Both the position numbers and the translations under genes were made by a program. This document shows, piece after piece, positions 58,529 to 64,000 of a stretch of 64,000 bases of DNA (position 1 is its first letter; every line of letters starts with the position of its first letter). The notes below the pieces were generated by a model that had not been told where the DNA came from, searched no databases, and saw nothing but the letters and a program-made list of their open reading frames with translations. This stretch comes from Sinohyriopsis cumingii. Its lineage: Eukaryota > Mollusca > Bivalvia > Unionida > Unionidae. The stretch lies in assembly GCA_028554795.2 (NCBI GenBank), contig CM068835.1, positions 34,256,901 through 34,320,900 of the forward strand, written 5' to 3'.

Positions 58529-58910
58529 TTGCTCCCATCAGTCCTCCCAACATGGTTCCCAAGACTCCTTTCAGTATGGGGCCTAACAAGAGAGGTAAAA
58601 TACCTCCACGTTGGACCAACATCTTCTTTTTCTGACGAATGGGAACTTTCTTTTGAACCATTTTCCGAAGAACGTGACGATGTTTGCCTAAGCATAGTTT
58701 CTGGTGTTTGGACAAAGGGATCGTGCCTTTCAAAACGTTCAAACAACATTCGCACACGGTATCGATGACCTCTTTGGAGGCCGTTTGAATGAGTTTTTTT
58801 CGTAGGGGTGGAGAAGCTTTGGACAGGACAGATAACAGGTCCCCATGTTTGGCTAAACGTGGTGGCAGTCCTTTCCTTTTCTTTCCTTGGGGTTTTCTGG
58901 AGGGTGACAT
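58524..58910 (-). CDS. Virion-type protein with hydrophobic Gly-rich tail
   Basis: The start is the ATG at 58,910 (MSPSRKPQGKKRKG). The upstream in-frame GTG (58,940) would fall at the transcription start predicted from the TATA box. 128 residues: basic N-terminus, a helical core (LRKKLIQTASKEVIDTVCEC, then LKGTIPLSKHQKL), and a hydrophobic tail GILPLLLGPILKGVLGTMLG. Related proteins are common in invertebrate Mavericks and adintoviruses. The tail suggests membrane disruption or capsid anchoring, but this is inference. QRGG/I and MLGG/L fit the adenain type-I cleavage consensus. The helical core is shared with the next gene upstream. Confidence 0.82.
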   Translation of the reverse strand: MSPSRKPQGKKRKGLPPRLAKHGDLLSVLSKASPPLRKKLIQTASKEVIDTVCECCLNVLKGTIPLSKHQKLCLGKHRHVLRKMVQKKVPIRQKKKMLVQRGGILPLLLGPILKGVLGTMLGGLMGAR

Positions 58911-58961
58911 CTTTGAGTCTTTAGGAGCACCTAAAAACACTGATACCCTACTCGGTCACAG

Positions 58962-58973
58962 GCCTTTTTTATA
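58962..58973 (-). promoter_or_regulatory. TATA box of the 58,910 gene
   Basis: The minus strand reads TATAAAAAAGGC, 52-63 bases upstream of the ATG at 58,910. Confidence 0.65.
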
Positions 58974-59919
58974 CTGGAACGCGTCGCCACTGATTGTCTT
59001 TACGTTTTATCAGTTTGAGGACAGGCATGACACGTCGTGCAGGGGTACGTAACGGACTAAATCGAGCCAGTTCTTGCTTGGACAAATCCAGTAAACTTTG
59101 TAACATGCCCGATCTTTCTTGAACTTTGATTTTGGGAGAAGGTACTTTGTGAGCAGCAGCCACTGCCGCTAAATGGGAAGGTCCTGCCACTGGGGAAGTT
59201 CTTTTGGGGGTCATCAACGGAGAAGTTCTTGGTGTGATCAACGTCTCCAAGTACTCTTCAGTTCCTGGTGACATCAACGGAGAAGTGGACAAACGTGAGG
59301 CTGCCGGAGACGTTGTGGCAGGTCGTGGTTTGCGAGTGTAAGGTTGCGTCCTGGCCGAAGTGCCTCTCTTGCGACTAGTTTTCTTCTGTGGACTTTTCTT
59401 TTTCTGAGGACTTTTTCTCTGTTTCTTTTTCTGGGGGCTTCTTTTCTTTTTCCGGGGTGATGGTGGTGGTGTCTGGTAAGAGGAGGGTCCCGCCACTGGA
59501 GAAGTTCTTCTTGGGGACTTGGTCTTTTTCTTTTTCTTCTTGGGGCTTCGTTGGACTTTTGTCTTGGGGATAACTTTGGGGGCATTAGGATCCCATCTTA
59601 AGAGTGAGCGAATGATGACCCCTCCTAGAGTACCGCTCCCTCCAGGTTTCAAAATGATTTGTTTTTTGGTTTGAGTGTCGATGCGGGGATCGGCCAGTTG
59701 GACCAAAGCGACTTTGTTTCGATCGAAAAAGCGTTGGGTTTGATGAGGAATCTGAATGATTCCTTGGAGTAATTGACGTGCCGTCACCGTGAACCATCGT
59801 AAGACTTCTTTGAGACTAGCTTCTAAGACACGGGCTCGTGTTTGTGGATCTTTTTCTCGACTGATGCCATACAAGGCACGAATCAATTTGACGGGAAGAT
59901 GAGACTGAAGGGACGTCAT
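58969..59919 (-). CDS. Basic SPKK-repeat virion protein (histone-H1-like tail)
   Basis: The start is the ATG at 59,919 (MTSLQSHLPVKLIRALYGIS), 39-46 bases after a TATA box. The frame is open further upstream but overlaps the ATPase gene. An in-frame ATG at 59,979 overlaps the ATPase stop and lies before the TATA box. 316 residues. Residues 1-110 are a helical domain paralogous to the 58,910 protein: same order of R..LI..AS.E, LL.GII.I, Q, K..L, then a GG motif. The rest is a disordered basic tail with SPKKKKKK, SPRRTSP, SPRKKKRSPQKKK and repeated TSP. SPKK-type repeats bind the DNA minor groove in sperm and H1 histones. Likely role: condensing element DNA in the particle. Confidence 0.82.
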   Translation of the reverse strand: MTSLQSHLPVKLIRALYGISREKDPQTRARVLEASLKEVLRWFTVTARQLLQGIIQIPHQTQRFFDRNKVALVQLADPRIDTQTKKQIILKPGGSGTLGGVIIRSLLRWDPNAPKVIPKTKVQRSPKKKKKKTKSPRRTSPVAGPSSYQTPPPSPRKKKRSPQKKKQRKSPQKKKSPQKKTSRKRGTSARTQPYTRKPRPATTSPAASRLSTSPLMSPGTEEYLETLITPRTSPLMTPKRTSPVAGPSHLAAVAAAHKVPSPKIKVQERSGMLQSLLDLSKQELARFSPLRTPARRVMPVLKLIKRKDNQWRRVPV

Positions 59920-59957
59920 GTTCACACTGTGTGAGACAGACGAAAAAGGGTCTGAGG

Positions 59958-59965
59958 TTTTTATA
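59958..59965 (-). promoter_or_regulatory. TATA box of the SPKK-repeat gene
   Basis: The minus strand reads TATAAAAA, 39-46 bases upstream of the ATG at 59,919. Confidence 0.62.
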
Positions 59966-59975
59966 GATTTTTTTT

Positions 59976-60719
59976 TCATGGGGAGTGAAATGAAGTCGAG
60001 GACGGAGACGTGTACAGGACAGGCCCTCCGTCTTGGCACCAGTGGTGAAACAAGTGGGTACGAAATCGCAAATCCTCGGGGGTCGTAGGTTTCAAATCGA
60101 CGAGCAAATAGGCGTGTGGCGTTTGAGTGGCATCGTCGTACGCCTGAGTCAGCCAAGGCGTTCCTAACTGTTTGGCTAAGACTTGCACTTGCGATTTATC
60201 TCGAGGGCTTTTAAACAAGACCACGTAATGCGCATTGAGACTGATGGTGCGATGGGCTTTACTTTGTTGAAACAAATTTTGGGTGATGTAAATGACACTG
60301 GCATTACGGTGATGCCCTTTGCGCGTGAACCACAATTTAATTTCTTCTTCGTCTTCTCCTAACATGTCGTCGAAAATGACCAAATGGGTTAGACGGGAGT
60401 CAGAGACGATGCCGTCGTCTTCTTTAGGAATGCCTTCCACAAACACGATGGAATCGCCTTGACTTTCTCGCAAGAGGCTGTACGCCGATTGCCACTCTTT
60501 GTAACACCACACGATCCGTTGAGGGGGCCGATCGATCAAATGATGTTTATGTTCGATCAAACGTTTGACGAATTCGGTTTTGCCCGAACCGCCAGGTCCA
60601 GCAATGAGCATGTTAAAGGGATGGCGAAGATACAAAGCCTCCCAACTGGCACGATCTAAGTGTTCGTCGATGACTTTGACAGTAGAGGAAGAGGGAGCAG
60701 AGACAGCAGAGGTAGCCAT
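59976..60719 (-). CDS. ATP: Genome-packaging ATPase (FtsK/HerA, A32-like)
   Basis: The start is the ATG at 60,719 (MATSAVSAPSS). The frame extends to a TTG at 60,764, but no earlier ATG exists and the TATA box lies at 60,768. 247 residues. Walker A GPGGSGKT (41-48) follows HPFNMLIA. Walker B is HLVIFDDML (112-120). Then come YITQNLF (a sensor-like Gln) and the SPRDKSQVQVLAKQLG block typical of Maverick packaging ATPases. The enzyme pumps DNA into capsids. The frame and ATP-binding motifs are intact. Confidence 0.94.
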   Translation of the reverse strand: MATSAVSAPSSSTVKVIDEHLDRASWEALYLRHPFNMLIAGPGGSGKTEFVKRLIEHKHHLIDRPPQRIVWCYKEWQSAYSLLRESQGDSIVFVEGIPKEDDGIVSDSRLTHLVIFDDMLGEDEEEIKLWFTRKGHHRNASVIYITQNLFQQSKAHRTISLNAHYVVLFKSPRDKSQVQVLAKQLGTPWLTQAYDDATQTPHAYLLVDLKPTTPEDLRFRTHLFHHWCQDGGPVLYTSPSSTSFHSP

Positions 60720-60767
60720 GGTATGAGAAATGTCACTTGTGACACGAAAAAACAAACAAGACAAGAG

Positions 60768-60775
60768 TTTATATA
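60768..60775 (-). promoter_or_regulatory. TATA box of the ATPase gene
   Basis: The minus strand reads TATATAAA, 49-56 bases upstream of the ATG at 60,719. Confidence 0.65.
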
Positions 60776-60790
60776 CTTTTTCAGAACACG

Positions 60791-60796
60791 TTTATT
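60791..60796 (-). terminator. Polyadenylation signal after the small-ORF cluster
   Basis: AATAAA on the minus strand, 12-17 bases beyond the stop at 60,808. Confidence 0.5.
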
Positions 60797-60807
60797 GAAT
60801 GTTTTTT

Positions 60808-61137
60808 TCAAATATGAACACGAAAGACAAAAATACATACAACCCAAATAGTGATGTACAGGAATATAAAACACAGCAAAGTGATCAAAGTGAAATATAA
60901 ACAAGTGTCTGTACAACATGTTTTGGGTAACCAAGATGTCCTAGGGACAGTGTGTAATGTTCTTACAGTCTCTACATGAGGTATTGTCACACAAGTGTCC
61001 TCCCGGAATGACCTTTCAGGAATGTCCATGACAGTCCTGTCCTGAAGCGAGTGGTTGTTCTCGGTGACGGGTTCTTCTGGCACCGTCACTAACACAGGTT
61101 GAAAAGTAACTTTTTTCCTTGAACAACTCTTGTGCAT
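60808..61137 (-). CDS. Small C-terminally anchored membrane protein, unknown
   Basis: From the ATG at 61,137 (MHKSCSRKKVTFQPVLVTVP) it has 109 residues. An ATG at 61,194 in the same frame is an alternative. A hydrophilic N-terminal part is followed by a strong hydrophobic segment near the C-terminus (CLYFTLITLLCFIFLYITIW), suggesting a tail-anchored membrane protein facing the cytosol. It overlaps the neighbouring frame (61,016-61,357) by about 120 bp. Not recognised. Confidence 0.5.
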   Translation of the reverse strand: MHKSCSRKKVTFQPVLVTVPEEPVTENNHSLQDRTVMDIPERSFREDTCVTIPHVETVRTLHTVPRTSWLPKTCCTDTCLYFTLITLLCFIFLYITIWVVCIFVFRVHI

Positions 61138-61357
61138 ACTGGGCCACTTCTTGGGTCCAAGCCTCAAAACCCCCCTTTTTCCAATCACGAACATCTGTCC
61201 AATGAGGGTGTAAGTCACAAGCTACACACACATCGTCATACACGTCTTGGGTCGCTAAAAGTTGACGAATCTTTTTTTCCTGTTGAGGTCGAGAAGTATC
61301 CAGATGAAAACGCAAGGCTTTGAGCAAAAGGAGTTTTTCGTGACCATTTAAGGCCAT
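61016..61357 (-). CDS. Small ORF, unknown function
   Basis: From the ATG at 61,357 (MALNGHEKLLLLKALRFHLD) it has 113 residues. The frame continues upstream only to a GTG. A helical N-terminus is followed by VCVACDLHPHWTDVRDW. Its ATG overlaps the end of the 61,572 frame by ten bases, as in compact viral gene clusters. No family recognised. The last 40 residues overlap another frame. Confidence 0.5.
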   Translation of the reverse strand: MALNGHEKLLLLKALRFHLDTSRPQQEKKIRQLLATQDVYDDVCVACDLHPHWTDVRDWKKGGFEAWTQEVAQYAQELFKEKSYFSTCVSDGARRTRHREQPLASGQDCHGHS

Positions 61358-61572
61358 GGAGGTGGTAAGTACTGATCGTAAAGAGTCCACAAAGAATCGG
61401 CTGGTAAACGAAATCCCAGAAAACAAGTCACTAAGACACACACCACTTGTCGTCCAAAATTGAATGGATACAGTTCTTGTAATAATTGATGGTAATGATC
61501 CACGGTTTGAATATGGTCATTGAGTTCCTTCCACGGAATCTGTTGGATGACATGTGACATAAACCGTGGCAT
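61348..61572 (-). CDS. Small ORF with hydrophobic segment, unknown function
   Basis: 74 residues from the ATG at 61,572 (MPRFMSHVIQQIPW), or 70 from 61,560. It includes a hydrophobic stretch VVCVLVTCFLGF. A TATA box (61,582-61,589) is so close that only the second ATG or a later one would lie in its transcript, so this promoter may in fact serve the 61,357 and 61,137 frames. It overlaps the end of the F-box-like gene. Confidence 0.42.
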   Translation of the reverse strand: MPRFMSHVIQQIPWKELNDHIQTVDHYHQLLQELYPFNFGRQVVCVLVTCFLGFRLPADSLWTLYDQYLPPPWP

Positions 61573-62035
61573 GGCAGCCTGTTTTTATATTCTCTTTTTT
61601 TCGGATGCAATAGACGTACTTTCTAGCCAGAGATCTTCGTTCTCCAGTAGGGAATCTAAATCTTGCATACTGTAACCGAAACGTCAGAGTTCGTTTAGGT
61701 GTTTCCTCTTCCTCTAAGTAGATTCCACGTAAAATATGTTGGTAATCCTTTAACTTGTCTTCCTCAATGTATTGCTGTAGGTGAATCTCGAAGTAACCAT
61801 AATCATGAACATGTCGATCATTAGCGACCTCAAAGTTTTGAACAATGTCTGACCATTGAAAGAATTTCTGACGAATCAGTTCTCTTATACCATTCAAGTA
61901 CCAGTGGTTAAAGATCTGGTGACGTATCGGATGCAATTGTTCTTTACGTTTCACTTGTATTTTCACCAGCTCTCGGTAAATGCGTTCTCTCAACTCCACA
62001 GGCAAAGCACGAATGTTCTCTTGTAAAGTATCCAT
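61517..62035 (-). CDS. F-box-like protein, tandem copy 2
   Basis: 172 residues, starting MDTLQENIRALPVELRERIY. The first 35 residues are almost identical to those of the next gene upstream (62,503), and the two align throughout with decreasing identity: QLHPIRH, NHWYL, W.DI, DYQH, CIR. The N-terminal LPVELRERIYRELV resembles an F-box (LPxELxxxIxxxL), the Skp1-binding motif that viruses use to redirect ubiquitin ligases. The resemblance covers only the first helices, so the call is tentative. It extends about 20 residues beyond its paralogue's end. Confidence 0.62.
   Translation of the reverse strand: MDTLQENIRALPVELRERIYRELVKIQVKRKEQLHPIRHQIFNHWYLNGIRELIRQKFFQWSDIVQNFEVANDRHVHDYGYFEIHLQQYIEEDKLKDYQHILRGIYLEEEETPKRTLTFRLQYARFRFPTGERRSLARKYVYCIRKKENIKTGCHATVYVTCHPTDSVEGTQ
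61582..61589 (-). promoter_or_regulatory. TATA box upstream of the small-ORF cluster
   Basis: The minus strand reads TATAAAAA. A start site 30 bases downstream would fall near 61,560. Confidence 0.55.
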
Positions 62036-62047
62036 GAATAGGTCATA

Positions 62048-62503
62048 CTAAATCCTCTTTGGTCTGACACAAGAAATGTACTCTTTGCACAAACATGGTT
62101 TCACTTCAGTGTCGAATTTAAATCGTTGAGTCACTAATCTACACATTACAATTCGTTCAGAAGTTTCCTCTTTCACCAAGTTGACATTGTGTGAAAGATG
62201 TTGGTAATTCGTTAACTCTTCCTCTGGAATTCGATGCAATACGTTTACAATGTAGTAGATAGAATCGTCAATACCAAACCATTCCTTTTTATAACCAGGA
62301 GGTCGTTGATCAATGTCTGTCCAATGGAACACTTTCAATTGAATCAGTCCTTGTATAGCCTTCAGGTACCAGTGGTTCAAACACCGGTGACGTATCGGAT
62401 GCAATTGTTCTTTACGTTTCACTTGTATTTTGACCAGCTCTCGGTAAATGCGTTCTCTCAACTCCACAGGCAAAGCACAAATGTTCTCTTGTAAAGTATC
62501 CAT
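62048..62503 (-). CDS. F-box-like protein, tandem copy 1
   Basis: 151 residues, starting MDTLQENICALPVELRERIY. Tandem paralogue of the 62,035 gene, 12 bp apart. The conserved N-terminus (LPVELRERIYRELVKIQVKR) is strikingly constant next to a much more diverged remainder, consistent with selection on the F-box-like motif and free change in a target-binding part, or with local gene conversion. Target unknown. No TATA box seen. Confidence 0.62.
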   Translation of the reverse strand: MDTLQENICALPVELRERIYRELVKIQVKRKEQLHPIRHRCLNHWYLKAIQGLIQLKVFHWTDIDQRPPGYKKEWFGIDDSIYYIVNVLHRIPEEELTNYQHLSHNVNLVKEETSERIVMCRLVTQRFKFDTEVKPCLCKEYISCVRPKRI

Positions 62504-62531
62504 AAACAGATGATTATGGTAAGAAGTTACT

Positions 62532-63275
62532 TCAATGTCTCGGTCCCACTAAAGGTAAGTAATGACAATTCGGTGACCATCGAGCATGTTCTACGTAGGC
62601 CGAATCTTGCGGTTCCCAGTGGTGAAGTGACACACCGCAACTGAAGCACTTGACTTTATCTCCTTCGCCCAAGTAGAAAAATCCGGCTCTGGCTAATTCT
62701 TCGGGGGTCGGTCCTCCCAGATACTTTGGCCATTTTCCTTTGAACGATTGAAGACGATTTTCAAAGTCGCAGTATTCCGACGAACGCACAGGAAACGAAT
62801 ATTCGTTTTTCACAGGTTCGTTTCGATGAGGGTTGAGTGAAATGGGTAGGAGTTTGCTCAGGGCTGGATGACATCCGTAGGGAGGTAAACGTGAAGGTCG
62901 ACATTCCCCTTTAAAACGAAACCCAGTAAAATGTCCAAGAGGACGAGCAGCATCGCTTTCGCATCCCACAGGTTTGACACGCACAGCATCACTTTCCATG
63001 ACAGGGGTAGGGGCACTAAAGTTCCCATGATGCTTTACGGCATCGCTCAGGTCACAAGGTACAGCATCGGTCCCATCGCAAGGCTCACAATCGCACTCGT
63101 CTGCAAACTCCGTTACGCAATTACAATGGTAACCACATGGACAATCGCAGTTTCCTTCCGGACATTTTCCGTCACAATGCATGGGTCTTATCCATCCAAT
63201 ATTAGTCACACTAGAGGAAGATACAACTTTTTTACAATCCCCAAACTGGAACGATGTCTCTTTCAAAGTATTCAT
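62532..63275 (-). CDS. BIR-domain protein (inhibitor-of-apoptosis-like) with Cys-rich N-terminus
   Basis: 247 residues from the ATG at 63,275. The C-terminal BIR is complete: R...F..WP (residues 174-182), LARAGFFYLGEGDKVKCFSC, and zinc ligands Cys210, Cys213, His230, Cys237 with the exact C-x2-C-x16-H-x6-C spacing. Residues 34-67 hold a dense Cys run (CPCGYHCNC, CDCEPC) of unknown fold. There is a single BIR and no RING, so it is not a standard E3-type IAP. BIR proteins of DNA viruses block or delay host cell death, and an anti-apoptotic role is plausible here by family. It sits between the polymerase and the F-box-like genes. Confidence 0.9.
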   Translation of the reverse strand: MNTLKETSFQFGDCKKVVSSSSVTNIGWIRPMHCDGKCPEGNCDCPCGYHCNCVTEFADECDCEPCDGTDAVPCDLSDAVKHHGNFSAPTPVMESDAVRVKPVGCESDAARPLGHFTGFRFKGECRPSRLPPYGCHPALSKLLPISLNPHRNEPVKNEYSFPVRSSEYCDFENRLQSFKGKWPKYLGGPTPEELARAGFFYLGEGDKVKCFSCGVSLHHWEPQDSAYVEHARWSPNCHYLPLVGPRH

Positions 63276-63320
63276 CTTGTTTGCTCGGTCTTGGTAGTCA
63301 CAATGAACTATCGATCTTGC

Positions 63321-64000
63321 CTAGGGTTCCTTTTTTATATACAGACCAATACCGACGTGACCGTACGGTAAGGTGAAATGATTGGGAAGTCGAACTCGCT
63401 TCTGGTATACAATTTGATAGACTTTTTCCAAGGGCCGACTGACGATGTGGTGAGTGGGTAAACGTACAATTTTGTTCGGTTGGTAGGTGGTCACTTTAAA
63501 GTTTCCATCCTCTCCCGATTGCAAGGCTTCTTTCAATACCCCAAAGTTGACCACTCGACTGGTACGATAATTCAGAGTCAGTCCTTTCACTTTGCACGTC
63601 GTGTGCACTTCTCCTTGTTTGTCACGGTATTCGTAGCCGTAATTTTTGGGACCGCCACTGACGAAACTTAGAATCTTGTCGTCGGGATGTTCGTCTGTCC
63701 AGGCTCCTAAACGGTCTCCTTCGATGTTAGGGTGATGTTGAATCGGGTGATGGATGTAAATGCAACTGTCCGTGTCAAAGTACAGGACGCGTTCCCCTAA
63801 CAGTTCTAAAGCTTCGTACAATTTTAAGCGAGCATGGGCTGTCACGTAAGCCGCAATGATGACATTTCCAAAAGGGTCGTCTTGTACAAAGTCCAGATCT
63901 TCTTCGTAATTGACCAAGATTAAATTCTCTCGAACGACGTCCACGTGTTTCATGTATTTGGTTTTGTCGTGAATCATCTGGAAGTAGCGGGAAGGTTCTG
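63321..64000 (-). CDS. POLB: Family-B DNA polymerase, C-terminal part (runs off the window)
   Basis: The frame is open to the window edge, where it reads [15 protein letters not shown], so the true start lies beyond 64,000. Palm motif C is YFDTDSC, with the two catalytic Asp. It is followed by PKNYGYEY (the K-x-Y motif) and KGLTLNY, as in protein-primed polymerases of Mavericks and adintoviruses. The enzyme would replicate the linear element from its ends. Decayed copies of the 5' part of a related gene lie in the relics at 33.1-35.3 and 39.0-41.2 kb. Confidence 0.93.
   Translation of the reverse strand, partial: EPSRYFQMIHDKTKYMKHVDVVRENLILVNYEEDLDFVQDDPFGNVIIAAYVTAHARLKLYEALELLGERVLYFDTDSCIYIHHPIQHHPNIEGDRLGAWTDEHPDDKILSFVSGGPKNYGYEYRDKQGEVHTTCKVKGLTLNYRTSRVVNFGVLKEALQSGEDGNFKVTTYQPNKIVRLPTHHIVSRPLEKVYQIVYQKRVRLPNHFTLPYGHVGIGLYIKKEP
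63331..63341 (-). promoter_or_regulatory. TATA box of the BIR gene
   Basis: The minus strand reads TATATAAAAAA then GG, 56-66 bases upstream of the ATG at 63,275. It lies inside the 3' end of the polymerase gene. Confidence 0.65.

Noticed and set aside
58911-58940. Earlier GTG or TTG starts for the hydrophobic-tail, integrase, ATPase, membrane-protein and coiled-coil 3 genes
   Set aside because: Non-ATG starts are unlikely in an animal host, and nearby ATGs fit promoter spacing and paralogue alignment.
59976-60156. The long upstream extension of the SPKK-repeat frame (to 60,156)
   Set aside because: It overlaps the conserved end of the ATPase gene in another frame, and the TATA box at 59,958-59,965 lies downstream of it.

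Overview
The window looks like nuclear DNA of an invertebrate animal, probably a lophotrochozoan and most likely a mollusc. The reasons are an intron-bearing secreted-protein gene at the left end, tRNA-derived SINEs, long AT, TG and TACA microsatellites, a decayed LINE, and several Maverick/Polinton (adintovirus-like) elements. The species cannot be named from sequence alone.

Layout. 0.26-3.5 kb: a five-exon host gene on the minus strand with a signal peptide. 3.5-17.4 kb: AT-rich DNA with no convincing gene, holding a dead LINE reverse transcriptase (10.2-11.6 kb) and dispersed repeats. 17.4-26.5 kb: a large imperfect palindrome with 3.6-4.7 kb arms. 26.5-27.5 kb: two dispersed repeats abutting. 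27.7-29.2 kb: a 49-bp satellite with higher-order structure. 29.3-30.8 kb: stacked SINEs. 29.8-45.9 kb: a second inverted duplication, whose arms carry the same deleted, decayed Maverick in opposite orientation. One arm keeps both terminal inverted repeats (about 31.0 and 36.9 kb). 48.4-49.0 kb: an integrase relic from another Maverick.

49.84 kb to the right edge: one terminus and at least 14 kb of a gene-dense, apparently intact Maverick, all genes on the minus strand and clearly richer in GC than its surroundings. Reading inward from its terminus: tandem terminal repeats; three paralogous coiled-coil genes; an adenain-like protease; a Cys/His protein; a double-jelly-roll major capsid protein; a basic core protein; a penton-like protein; a small membrane protein; a DDE integrase with a chromodomain; a conserved unknown; two paralogous virion-type proteins (one with a hydrophobic tail, one with histone-H1-like SPKK repeats); a packaging ATPase; three small ORFs; two tandem F-box-like proteins; a BIR (IAP-like) protein; and the C-terminus of a family-B DNA polymerase that runs off the window. 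Together these cover replication, integration, packaging, capsid building and maturation, plus probable host-interaction genes.

The strongest unusual signal is at the 3' ends of the terminal genes. The three coiled-coil genes, and the terminal genes of the old relic, end in a stem-loop of the animal replication-dependent histone mRNA type, followed by a purine-rich tract like the U7 snRNA target. The capsid block instead has an ordinary AATAAA. The same element encodes a histone-H1-like basic tail. This suggests a mobile element or virus that times part of its expression to S phase through the host histone mRNA pathway.
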